The notes beneath the pieces are model-generated. The model saw only the letters and a list, made by a program, of their open reading frames with translations, ran no database searches and was not told where the DNA came from. From Paenibacillus crassostreae (GTDB lineage Bacteria; Bacillota; Bacilli; Paenibacillales; Paenibacillaceae), in the NCBI RefSeq assembly GCF_001857945.1, contig NZ_CP017770.1:3968001-4032000 (forward strand): DNA of 64,000 nucleotides. Direction: 5' to 3'. Shown here piece by piece: positions 51,942 through 60,120 of this stretch. Each line of letters begins with the position of its first letter. Position 1 is the first letter of the stretch. The translations under genes and the position numbers were made by a program.

Positions 51942-52072
51942 ATGTTAAGAATGAGTAACACGGTCAAAGCTATAATGACTAGAAATATGCTGATTCCAAC
52001 CCACAATAGTGCTTTTTTATTGACTTCTTGCTTCGTGTGGTGAATTGCTGGCGGTTTGCGTTTGGTTGTCAT
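51938..52072 (-). CDS. Small single-helix membrane protein
   Basis: 44 residues. A basic N-terminus (MTTKRKPPAIHHTKQEVNKK) precedes one hydrophobic helix (ALLWVGISIFLVIIALTVLL). Not recognised as a named family. GAGGG lies about 9 bp before the ATG. The stop overlaps the convergent L,D-transpeptidase stop region by four bases. Composition and orientation (positive inside) suggest a real small membrane protein of the kind common in Bacillales genomes, but it could be a chance frame. Confidence 0.5.
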   Translation of the reverse strand: MTTKRKPPAIHHTKQEVNKKALLWVGISIFLVIIALTVLLILNI

Positions 52073-52260
52073 ATAGATGAACCCTCTTTCCATGAGTATC
52101 ACTAACTATTCTAATTGTAATGGCTTTTTTGATAAATAGCTATAACTTGGTTATTGATAGAATGGAGAGGATTGATGGGCTGAATCCACTTTCTTTTTGA
52201 ACTGTAAAAGGCTAAACTATAAGTATAGAGAATACTGTGGATGGAGATGAAGATAAACCT

Positions 52261-53355
52261 GTGTTATATAGAAATGTGGTAAAACCAATATTTTTTAAAT
52301 TAGATCCAGAGAAGGCGCATCATCTAGTTATTGGAGGATTACATACTGCTGGCTCCATCCCGGGTGCATCTCATGTATTACGTAGCATATGGGGTGTGAA
52401 GGAGTCTTCAGATCTAACCGTTGACTTGTTCGGATTACATTTCCATACACCTGTGGGTCTTGCTGCAGGATTAGATAAGAATGCAGTAGCCGTAAAGGGT
52501 TTCTCATCTATAGGATTTGGATTTATGGAAGTAGGAACTGTGACACCGAAGGGACAACCCGGGAATGATCAGCCTCGTCTTTTTAGACTTCCTTCAGATG
52601 AAGCACTTGTGAATCGGATGGGGTTTAATAATGATGGAACAGAAGCTATGGCTCGGAGATTTTCCAACCATCCAAAACGACAAATTCCAGTTGCTATTAA
52701 CATTGGAAAGAATAAAGTAACCCCGAATGAAGAGGCCTATAAAGACTATCAGGAATGTATTCGTTTACTATATCCTCATGGTGATTTTTTCGTCGTGAAC
52801 ATCAGTTCACCGAATACACCAGACTTACGTAATCTGCAATATGGAAGTGAATTATCTTCTCTACTTGCCCATATCATGGATGAAATGAAGGAACAAGCAC
52901 GTAAACATAACACTAATAAACATATATTGGTCAAAATCGCTCCCGATGTGAGTGATGCTGAACTTGAATCGATGGTTGATGTCCTTCAGTCAAGTGGAGT
53001 ATCAGGTGTCATTGCGACGAATACAACTTTGTCTCGCGAAGGCTTGAATCATTCCAATGCTAAGGAAAGTGGAGGACTGAGTGGTAAACCATTAACGCAA
53101 CGATCTACAGATATCATATCTAGAATATATAAACAGAGTCATGGTCAATTACCGATCATTGGTTCTGGTGGGATTTTTACTGGTAAGGACGCTTATGAGA
53201 AGATTCGAGCAGGTGCAAGCCTGGTTGAAATATATACAGCACTTATTTACGAAGGGCCAGATGTGAATCGTAAGATCCACGCAGAGTTGAGGAAGTGCCT
53301 ACGACAAGATGGATTCCGTCATATATCAGAAGCGGTAGGTGCTGATCATCACTGA
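52261..53355 (+). CDS. pyrD: Dihydroorotate dehydrogenase, quinone-dependent (class 2)
   Basis: 364 residues. The start is set at the GTG at 52261 because VLYRNVVKPIFFKLDPEKAH matches the usual class 2 N-terminus, a membrane-contacting helix pair; the GTG at 52237 is an alternative. FMN and substrate motifs are GLAAGLDKNA, EVGTVTPKGQPGN, NRMGFNN, the catalytic Ser in NISSPNTPDLR (class 2 uses Ser rather than Cys), and IGSGGIFTGKDAYEKI. Bacillus itself uses the class 1B enzyme in the pyr operon, whereas a separate class 2 gene is found here without other pyr genes. The alarmone synthetase gene follows 28 bp later. Confidence 0.93.
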   Translation: MLYRNVVKPIFFKLDPEKAHHLVIGGLHTAGSIPGASHVLRSIWGVKESSDLTVDLFGLHFHTPVGLAAGLDKNAVAVKGFSSIGFGFMEVGTVTPKGQPGNDQPRLFRLPSDEALVNRMGFNNDGTEAMARRFSNHPKRQIPVAINIGKNKVTPNEEAYKDYQECIRLLYPHGDFFVVNISSPNTPDLRNLQYGSELSSLLAHIMDEMKEQARKHNTNKHILVKIAPDVSDAELESMVDVLQSSGVSGVIATNTTLSREGLNHSNAKESGGLSGKPLTQRSTDIISRIYKQSHGQLPIIGSGGIFTGKDAYEKIRAGASLVEIYTALIYEGPDVNRKIHAELRKCLRQDGFRHISEAVGADHH

Positions 53356-53383
53356 GGGTGAAAGACTGGAGGTTAAATTATAC

Positions 53384-54202
53384 ATGGGAATGGATAATAG
53401 AGATTGGGGAATGTTCTTGCTCCCATATGAACAAACGGTTGAGGAATTAAAGGTTAAATTCAAAACGATGCGTGCTGAATTAAAGAAACGTGAAGAATAT
53501 GCGCCCATTGAATTTGTTACAGGTCGGGTCAAGAAAATATCGAGTATTCTCAATAAAGCTAAACGGTTAGATGTGCCGATGGATAAGCTGGAGACGGGGA
53601 TCGAGGATATTGCTGGAATTCGAATCATGTGTCAATTCGTAGAGGATATTCGACGGGTAGCGGAATACATTCGTAACCGTAAAGATCTGAAAGTAGTGTA
53701 TGAGAAGGATTATATTACGAATTATAAAGAAAGTGGATATCGGAGTTTCCATATGATTGTGGAATATCCGGTGCAAACCGCTCTTGGACAAATAGTAGTT
53801 CTTGCCGAAATCCAAATACGTACATTAGCTATGAACTTCTGGGCGACGATTGAACATTCACTAAGTTATAAATACCCTGAAAGCTTACCAGATAATATTC
53901 GCAAGCGTTTGAAGAAGGCAGGGGAAGCGGCATCCACTTTGGATAATGAGATGTCGAGTATTCGTGAAGATATTTTGGAGGCTCAGAAACAGTTTGAAGA
54001 TGACTCCAATGTAACTACACGAGTGCTCTCCTTGATTCATCAATTGTACTTTTATCATTTGGTGAATGAAGCGATAACGTTCCAAGAGCGATTTAATGAT
54101 ATTTGGCAAAGACAGGAAATGGATGAGATGAAGTTGCTTCTGGATGAGGTGAAACGACTTATCGCTTTGACAAAAAAAGGTGAGAATACGGATGAAATAT
54201 GA
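53384..54202 (+). CDS. relQ: Small alarmone synthetase (RelQ/SasB-like (p)ppGpp synthetase)
   Basis: 272 residues from the ATG at 53384 (GGAGG 11 bp upstream). Synthetase-only RelA/SpoT fold: GRVKKISSILNKAK, IEDIAGIRIMC, TNYKESGYRSFHMIVEYP, AEIQIRTLAMNFWATIEHSL are the conserved boxes. There is no HD hydrolase, TGS or ACT domain. Length is greater than RelQ of B. subtilis (211) owing to a C-terminal helical extension (~210-272). Such enzymes make ppGpp/pppGpp/pGpp from ATP and GTP/GDP/GMP during envelope stress or nutrient change. It overlaps the DUF309 gene by 11 bp and may be cotranscribed with pyrD. Confidence 0.92.
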   Translation: MGMDNRDWGMFLLPYEQTVEELKVKFKTMRAELKKREEYAPIEFVTGRVKKISSILNKAKRLDVPMDKLETGIEDIAGIRIMCQFVEDIRRVAEYIRNRKDLKVVYEKDYITNYKESGYRSFHMIVEYPVQTALGQIVVLAEIQIRTLAMNFWATIEHSLSYKYPESLPDNIRKRLKKAGEAASTLDNEMSSIREDILEAQKQFEDDSNVTTRVLSLIHQLYFYHLVNEAITFQERFNDIWQRQEMDEMKLLLDEVKRLIALTKKGENTDEI

Positions 54203-54653
54203 GGAACTCTACGTTGCCTATCTCATCTATTTCAATCGAGATCAAGATTATTTCGAATGTCATGAAGTATTAGAAGAGCTATGGCTTCGTAACAATCACG
54301 ATCCTTTATATAAGGGATTGTTACAGGTTGCTGTCGGACTCTATCATTTCCGCAATCACAATCTTATTGGTGGTCGAAAGATGTTGCACAGCGCAGCAGA
54401 TCAATTGGAGCAATATCCATCACTTTCATTGGGAATTGATCTAGGATTGCTAGTACCACAAGTTCGTCAATATGCTAAGCAAATAGAGCGATATGATGAA
54501 CAACCGTTTTCTTACTATGATCTGTCCATTGTTATTACTGATTCAGAACTTCAACAAGAAGTTGACATGGCGCAAGCAACACTTAAGCCTAATATTCCGC
54601 AACGGCGTGGACCACAACGTCCGGATAGCAATAAGATACATGTTAGCGAATGA
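54192..54653 (+). CDS. DUF309 protein
   Basis: 153 residues from the ATG at 54192, which has AAAAAAGG 11 bp upstream; this start lies within the alarmone synthetase gene, so translation is coupled. The family motif YFNRDQDYFECHEVLEELWL followed by LLQVAVGLYHFRNHN is clear (residues ~11-61). DUF309 proteins (YpuF in Bacillus) are small helical bundles with the conserved E-C-H-E-V-L-E motif, whose His and Glu could bind metal. Function unknown. A moderate terminator (54693-54730) follows. Confidence 0.85.
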   Translation: MKYEELYVAYLIYFNRDQDYFECHEVLEELWLRNNHDPLYKGLLQVAVGLYHFRNHNLIGGRKMLHSAADQLEQYPSLSLGIDLGLLVPQVRQYAKQIERYDEQPFSYYDLSIVITDSELQQEVDMAQATLKPNIPQRRGPQRPDSNKIHVSE

Positions 54654-54692
54654 AGACGAATAGGTGTAGGATTCAAGATAGTCTTCTCTATG

Positions 54693-54730
54693 AGGCAACC
54701 CACTGTTATGACATAAGTGGGTTGCTTCAA
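54693..54730 (+). terminator. Probable terminator of the pyrD-relQ-DUF309 unit
   Basis: GCAACCCACT (54695-54704) pairs with AGTGGGTTGC (54716-54725), but only two T follow, so termination may be weak. Confidence 0.45.
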
Positions 54731-54770
54731 ACATATTAAGGATGAGCATAGTGAGTGGAGGAAGATAGAT

Positions 54771-55523
54771 ATGAGTGGTGGAGTACGCAAGACCCAAAGA
54801 ATTGATAAAATTCTAGCACATCTTGGTCATGGATCTAGAAGTGAAATTAAGAGAATGGTCAAACAACGATGTATTACAGTAAATGGCATAGTGCTGAAAG
54901 ATAGCGGATTACATGTCGATCCATTCAACGATCATATCGAAGTGAATGGAGAGCGGATTGTCTATAAGGAATTTATTTATCTGATGTTGCATAAGCCTCA
55001 AGGTGTTGTATCTGCTACGGAAGATAAGCGTGAAGCAACGGTACTGGATCTGTTAGACACTGAGGATGTCGTGTTTGAGCCCTTCCCTGTGGGAAGATTG
55101 GATAAAGACACAGAAGGATTACTCCTTTTAACGAATGATGGGAAGTTTGCACATAATCTGTTGTCACCGCGTAAACATGTTCCAAAGACATATGAAGCAA
55201 GGGTAGATGGGGATGTTGGCGAGGAAGATATTGCTAAATTTGCGGCAGGAGTCACCTTGGATGATGGGTATGAGACATTGCCTGGTGAACTACATGTGCT
55301 TAGTCAAGAACAAGATGGAGATACAATCATATCTATAATTTCTTTAACGATACATGAAGGCAAATTTCATCAAGTGAAGCGAATGTTTGAAGCAGTAGGT
55401 AAGAAAGTAATATATCTCAAGCGTGTTCAAATGGGACAGGTAATATTGGATCCCAATCTTGAAATTGGAACATATCGCGAATTGACTTCAGAGGAATTAT
55501 CCTTGTTAGGCAAGGAAGAATAA
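54771..55523 (+). CDS. rRNA pseudouridine synthase (RsuA/RluB/E/F family)
   Basis: 250 residues from the ATG at 54771 (GGAGG 9 bp upstream). An N-terminal S4 RNA-binding domain (~8-65, RIDKILAHLGHGSRSEIKRM) precedes the catalytic domain with GRLDKDTEGLLLLTNDG; the catalytic residue is Asp111. KTYEARVDG and EGKFHQVKRMFEAVGK complete the signature. The enzyme isomerises uridine in rRNA; RsuA acts on 16S U516 and RluB/E/F on 23S. Similar Bacillus proteins are YtzG and RluB; which site this one modifies is not clear. A HAD phosphatase gene follows 32 bp later. Confidence 0.92.
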   Translation: MSGGVRKTQRIDKILAHLGHGSRSEIKRMVKQRCITVNGIVLKDSGLHVDPFNDHIEVNGERIVYKEFIYLMLHKPQGVVSATEDKREATVLDLLDTEDVVFEPFPVGRLDKDTEGLLLLTNDGKFAHNLLSPRKHVPKTYEARVDGDVGEEDIAKFAAGVTLDDGYETLPGELHVLSQEQDGDTIISIISLTIHEGKFHQVKRMFEAVGKKVIYLKRVQMGQVILDPNLEIGTYRELTSEELSLLGKEE

Positions 55524-55555
55524 TAGATAAAGAGATAGAAAGGGATGGATGGATA

Positions 55556-56356
55556 ATGAAATACAAACTGATTGCACTAGATGTAGATGGTACGCTATTG
55601 AATGATGACCACGAGATAAGTCAACAGACGAAGGAGACTATAAAAGCAGTGGCTGAGACAGGTGCAGAGATTATCCTTTGTACAGGTCGGGGGCCGTTAA
55701 ATTCGATTCCTTTCATGGAGGAGATGGGCTTGAGCGGATATGTGATCAGCCATAATGGGGCAGCAACCGCTAAGGTAGATACAAAGGAGATCGTCCATCA
55801 TTTCGCTATGGAACCTATATCGTTAACACCCTTCATGCAATATTGTCGTGAAAAAGGTATTCACTTTGATATCAATACTCCATATGACATGTATGTTGAT
55901 AGTGTGGATGGCCTGGAGCCAGTCGTACGCAATATGTATGAGAATTACTTAACGTTACCATTTAATTTGCCCGAATGGAGTTCCATTAAAGAACCTATTG
56001 TTAAATTCACCATGTTTGGTGAATCTAAAGTAATCGATGAGGTCTATAAAGATTTAAGTCAGTGGGAATTAGAACTTAATATGCTCCGTAGTGGTGATTA
56101 TTTCATTGATCTCATGAATAATGAAGCTTCAAAAGGAAACGCATTGAAGCAGCTTGCGATGAAACGTGGTATTCAACAGGAAGAAGTACTAGCCATTGGG
56201 AATTACTTCAATGACATCACGATGCTGACATATGCAGGTAAAGGTATCGCAATGGATAATTCCCCTATTGAAGTAAAGGCGGCAGCAGATGAAGTAACGC
56301 TTTCTAATAATGAGGGTGGGGTGCATGCTGCACTCCTGAAACATTGTCTTTCTTAA
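55556..56356 (+). CDS. Cof-type HAD-superfamily phosphatase
   Basis: 266 residues. HAD motif I is LIALDVDGTLLNDDHEIS (nucleophile Asp9), motif II ILCTGRG, motif III the Lys in NEASKGNALKQL, and motif IV GNYFNDITML. In motif IV the first Asp of the common GD-x2-ND is Asn, a variant seen in part of the family. A C2B-type cap domain (~80-185) lies between. Cof phosphatases dephosphorylate sugar phosphates, FMN, PLP or other metabolites with broad specificity. It is probably cotranscribed with the pseudouridine synthase. A terminator hairpin overlaps the end of the convergent GGDEF gene. Confidence 0.88.
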   Translation: MKYKLIALDVDGTLLNDDHEISQQTKETIKAVAETGAEIILCTGRGPLNSIPFMEEMGLSGYVISHNGAATAKVDTKEIVHHFAMEPISLTPFMQYCREKGIHFDINTPYDMYVDSVDGLEPVVRNMYENYLTLPFNLPEWSSIKEPIVKFTMFGESKVIDEVYKDLSQWELELNMLRSGDYFIDLMNNEASKGNALKQLAMKRGIQQEEVLAIGNYFNDITMLTYAGKGIAMDNSPIEVKAAADEVTLSNNEGGVHAALLKHCLS

Positions 56357-56372
56357 AAAATAGGTAGATGTT

Positions 56373-56417
56373 AAAAAGAAGCATCGCGGATTATAGTTCC
56401 GCTGATGCTTCTTTTTG
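56373..56417. terminator. Bidirectional terminator overlapping the 3' end of the GGDEF gene
   Basis: AAAAAGAAGCATC pairs with GATGCTTCTTTTT. The hairpin contains the TAA stop (56391-56393) and last codons of the minus-strand diguanylate cyclase gene. Confidence 0.85.
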
Positions 56418-57554
56418 TCTTGTCGTTTCTTTTCTCGAAGAGGGTAAATGAAAGGGAGAGACCTTGTTTTTCCCCGTTGTTTTGGAACGATACATAGCTT
56501 GATCTGCTTGAGACACGAGTTCATCGACTGATACATTCTTTCTAAGACTGCTGTGACCTACACTGATGGTAACAATACTCTCTTGTTCAACACGTGATCG
56601 TATGTTCTCAGCGATGATATTTACTTTCGCTCGTTTATCAACTAATGCAGCTACCAACTCTTCTCCACCATACCGCCCAGATAATCCTACGCCAGATACT
56701 TCTTCATCAATGATGTCCGCAACTTGTTTCAATACTTGGTCTGCCCTTGCATGTCCTTGGGTATCATTAAGTTTCTTAAAGTTGTCGATATCACAAAAAA
56801 TAACAGAAACCTTCAATCCTTGATCTACATAACGTTTAACTTGTTTCATAAAAAATCGGCGGTTATAAAGATTGGTCAATCCATCAGTAATGGAGGAACG
56901 ATAAATAGATTGCATTTGCTCAACAATTCTTTGGAATAGAATAATAAAGATAACCGTGTAATAGAGAAGTGGAAGTAATAAGTGAATCGTATTTAATGTG
57001 GCATTGATATGATCTGCGTAGAGAAAGATGATTGAGAGAATAACCCCAATCAGACTGATAACCGAACCTATAATATATTTGATTGGCTGACCAATACGTG
57101 GCGTGATTAAGCAGAGCCCTACAATAATTACGATTCCTTGGTATATGTTCAGATAGAATAGTTGTCCCGAAGTTATATTGAGCGGTGTATAGTTTGTTAG
57201 AAACAACGGTACTAGGAATAATAGCAACATAAATCCAAGAAGTGCATATCCACGTTTAGTTATTTTTTTGTACAATAGATATACTGAAGTATTTAACAAT
57301 AGAAAAGAGAATACCTGTAGTCGCGTTGACCAAAGGGTGGAGCTAGATAGGGTATTCCCCTTACTCAGGTAATGGATGTTCATTCCTTCGTATGCGATAA
57401 TAAAGAGGAAGGCAAACACCATATAAAGATAAGCTTTCTTGCGTTGTCTGCTATACATAATGAGGCACATGACCGTCATAATGAGTACAATGTAAAGACT
57501 ACATGCGTAAGCGATCCCTGGAATGATCGGCGAAGATCCTGGGACTAATGGCAT
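56391..57554 (-). CDS. Membrane-bound diguanylate cyclase (GGDEF)
   Basis: 387 residues. About seven hydrophobic segments (~12-210) precede a short helix and a GGDEF domain (~225-365). The active-site motif is RYGGEEL, and SSITDGLTNLYNRRFF (start of the domain), CDIDNFKKLNDTQGHARADQ (metal and substrate site) and ADQAMYRSKTTGKNKV are intact, so it should make c-di-GMP from GTP. No inhibitory RxxD I-site is present at the usual place five residues before GGEEL. The seven-helix sensor region has no recognised ligand. AATGAGG precedes the ATG. Its end is shared with a terminator. Confidence 0.9.
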   Translation of the reverse strand: MPLVPGSSPIIPGIAYACSLYIVLIMTVMCLIMYSRQRKKAYLYMVFAFLFIIAYEGMNIHYLSKGNTLSSSTLWSTRLQVFSFLLLNTSVYLLYKKITKRGYALLGFMLLLFLVPLFLTNYTPLNITSGQLFYLNIYQGIVIIVGLCLITPRIGQPIKYIIGSVISLIGVILSIIFLYADHINATLNTIHLLLPLLYYTVIFIILFQRIVEQMQSIYRSSITDGLTNLYNRRFFMKQVKRYVDQGLKVSVIFCDIDNFKKLNDTQGHARADQVLKQVADIIDEEVSGVGLSGRYGGEELVAALVDKRAKVNIIAENIRSRVEQESIVTISVGHSSLRKNVSVDELVSQADQAMYRSKTTGKNKVSPFHLPSSRKETTRQKEASAEL

Positions 57555-57673
57555 CTATATTCCTCATTCCTTCAATGAAATTTATGTCCAAATATTAAAA
57601 CGTATGTTCTTAATATATCATAATTTCTTAAATTCTGAATAGAGAATGACATAATAGAAAGAAGGAATACTCA

Positions 57674-58816
57674 ATGAAGTTATTACAAGCACTTTTCTTC
57701 CCACCTGAACAACCAGGTGGTGTATCATCTATGGTCCCTTATATGCAGGAGCGATTCAGTTCATCTCGTTGGGAGATGGAAATATTCTGGTTACCCAAGA
57801 GATTGAGAAATAAAGGTCGCGAAGAAGTGGTATTCGATACATTCGACTGGACACTCTATAAAGATAGTGAAATTGTACAAAAGTATATTCAGACCTATCG
57901 GGATTATCTATGGTGGGTTCGCATGCGTGTTAAGAAACCATATGAGCTTATTCATGCCCATCATCCGATCGCTGGGCTTGCGCTGAAGCAATTATTCCCG
58001 GATACGCCATTGATTCAAACCATCCATTCTAGCTATGAACGAGAGCTTATCCTTAATGGGAAGATTCAAGAGAATGGGCCAGAACATCAATTCTTGGTCT
58101 CTCTCTATCACGAGTTAGAACAAAAAAGTGATCGATTAATTACAGTATCTCAATCTTTTGCTGAATATATGTCGTCTTATGTTGATCATCCTGATCACAT
58201 TCATGTCATCCCGAACGGATTTGATGAGAAACGCTTTAAGCCTATTCCCCACGAGAATGAGATTGCGCAACTTGTAACCGTATGTCGTCTTGTTCCGGCC
58301 AAAGGGCTAGACATTCTACTTAAAGCCTGTGCTGAACTTAAATCACGTGGTTATGATTATGTACTTCATATCATCGGTGATGGACCTTATCGTAAAGAAC
58401 TAGAAGAGTTAGCGCGTCAACTAGGTGTATACAATGAGACGATATTCTATGGATATACACTTCATCCAGAAGAATTTATTCCTTTTTTTGATATATTCGT
58501 ATTACCGTCTAGAGCGGAGTCTTTCGGATCTGTATTTGCTGAGGCAGCACTGAGTTGTCTTGCCCTTATAGGGAGTGATGTTGGGGGAATTCCAGAACAA
58601 ATTGATGATGGTGTGAATGGATTGCTAGTACCTGTTGAAGATTATATTGCACTTAGTGAGGCTTTGGAGAAGGTTATAAGTGATCCATCCTATCGGTATG
58701 AATTGTCTCGATCAGCATGGGAGAAAGCTAAAAGTGAATATTCACTTACTCATGTCGTTAATCTGCTTAAGAAAATGTATCTAGAATTCGATACCAGCAT
58801 GAGGGATGTTAAATGA
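57674..58816 (+). CDS. GT4-family glycosyltransferase
   Basis: 380 residues, GT-B fold. N-terminal domain FFPPEQPGGVSSMVPYMQER with the Gly loop, the IHAHHPIAGLALKQL helix and ITVSQSFAEYM; C-terminal donor domain with PNGFDEKRF, VCRLVPAKGLDILLKA, and the E-x7-E motif ESFGSVFAE. The family uses NDP-sugars with retention of configuration; acceptor unknown, perhaps a glycolipid or exopolysaccharide. The stop overlaps the start of the yhaO-like gene (ATGA), so this transferase is translationally linked with a DNA-repair-like pair, an unexpected neighbour. GAAGGAA precedes the ATG. Confidence 0.88.
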   Translation: MKLLQALFFPPEQPGGVSSMVPYMQERFSSSRWEMEIFWLPKRLRNKGREEVVFDTFDWTLYKDSEIVQKYIQTYRDYLWWVRMRVKKPYELIHAHHPIAGLALKQLFPDTPLIQTIHSSYERELILNGKIQENGPEHQFLVSLYHELEQKSDRLITVSQSFAEYMSSYVDHPDHIHVIPNGFDEKRFKPIPHENEIAQLVTVCRLVPAKGLDILLKACAELKSRGYDYVLHIIGDGPYRKELEELARQLGVYNETIFYGYTLHPEEFIPFFDIFVLPSRAESFGSVFAEAALSCLALIGSDVGGIPEQIDDGVNGLLVPVEDYIALSEALEKVISDPSYRYELSRSAWEKAKSEYSLTHVVNLLKKMYLEFDTSMRDVK

Positions 58817-60120
58817 ATCCTTTTCGGTTCATCCACGTCGCTGATTTACATCTGGATAGTAAGTTTATTGGCATGAAGGGATTGTCAGATCACATTCGTC
58901 AACATTTAAGAGAATCGACATTTAATGCGTTACGTCAATTAATAGAAATTGCGATTGTTGAAAAAGTGGACTTCATTGTCGTTAGTGGTGATGTTTATGA
59001 TGCAGCAGATAGTTCCTTGAGAGCTCATTTAGCCATACAAGCAGCTTTTGAGGAACTGGGTAGGCATGGTATTCATATTTATGTTATCCATGGAAACCAC
59101 GACCCTCTAGATGGTCCTAGGTTACAAATCAGAAATGATGACCATGTGCATGTATTTGGACCTGAAGTAGAAAGTGTGATTGCTAGACGACGTCTTGATC
59201 AACAGGAGGTCGCAGTTGTGAGTGGGATTTCTTATCCTACTTCAAAAGTGACTGAGAATATGGCTTTGAAATTTCATCGAGATGAAAAGTTATCGCTGTT
59301 CCATATTGGGATACTTCATGCCAATGTGGATGGCGATCTTATTCATGAGACGTATTCACCTTGTACTCGTAAAGAGTTGGAAGCCTCGGGGTATGATTAT
59401 TGGGCACTAGGACATATACATATGCGGCGTGTGATTCAGGAGTATCCTCACATCGTGTACGCTGGAAATATCCAAGGTAGAAGTGTGAAAGAAATCGGTC
59501 CTAAGGGATGTTATGTCGTGGACGTATCTGAAGTTGCTTCTGTGCAACTGACCTTTCATGAGTTGGACCAAGTTCGCTGGTTGATAGAGAAAATATCAAT
59601 AGATGGTATTCATGATATTGATGAATGGCGGATGCGGGTCGAAGAGCAGGTAGAGAGTATCCGTAGTCAGCTTCCAGATCGTATGAGTATCGTACGATGG
59701 ATTATTACGGGTCGGAGTTCTATTCATCGTGAACTTGAAAGTGGCCATATCGCAGAAGAATTAGAACAAGAATTGAGACGTAGAGAAATCGTTAGAGCAG
59801 AAAAGGATCAATTCGGAGGATTGGTCTGGAGCGAAAGCATGTCACTTCAATCGGGAATTGAGATTGATCGTGCTGAGCTAATTCTTGAAGATCATTTTCT
59901 AGGCGAATTACTACGGCTAGCAGATAAAATAGAGGCAGATACTGATCTGTCTAAGGAACTGCTAGATAAAGCACTGTCTCCTCTCATGAATAATCGAGAA
60001 ATCAGATTACTCGTTAATGAGTCTACCGCGGAGGAAAAACAGGAATGGTTAGAACGTGCGGGTGAGCTTGGTGCCGTGTTACTCCTTAACGAAATTGGTG
60101 AGGGAGGTAGGAGTGTATGA
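58813..60120 (+). CDS. yhaO: YhaO-like DNA repair exonuclease subunit (SbcD/Mre11 family)
   Basis: 435 residues. Metallophosphoesterase domain ~1-235 with FIHVADLHLDS (metal site), VVSGDVYDAAD, VIHGNHDP, and GILHANVDG plus WALGHIHMRR. A C-terminal capping and coiled-coil region follows. Members pair with SMC-like ATPases to process DNA ends; in B. subtilis YhaO and YhaN are encoded together with YhaM nearby. Here it overlaps both the GT4 gene upstream and the YhaN gene downstream by four bases each (ATGA). Direct evidence for nuclease activity in this subfamily is limited. Confidence 0.9.
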   Translation: MNPFRFIHVADLHLDSKFIGMKGLSDHIRQHLRESTFNALRQLIEIAIVEKVDFIVVSGDVYDAADSSLRAHLAIQAAFEELGRHGIHIYVIHGNHDPLDGPRLQIRNDDHVHVFGPEVESVIARRRLDQQEVAVVSGISYPTSKVTENMALKFHRDEKLSLFHIGILHANVDGDLIHETYSPCTRKELEASGYDYWALGHIHMRRVIQEYPHIVYAGNIQGRSVKEIGPKGCYVVDVSEVASVQLTFHELDQVRWLIEKISIDGIHDIDEWRMRVEEQVESIRSQLPDRMSIVRWIITGRSSIHRELESGHIAEELEQELRRREIVRAEKDQFGGLVWSESMSLQSGIEIDRAELILEDHFLGELLRLADKIEADTDLSKELLDKALSPLMNNREIRLLVNESTAEEKQEWLERAGELGAVLLLNEIGEGGRSV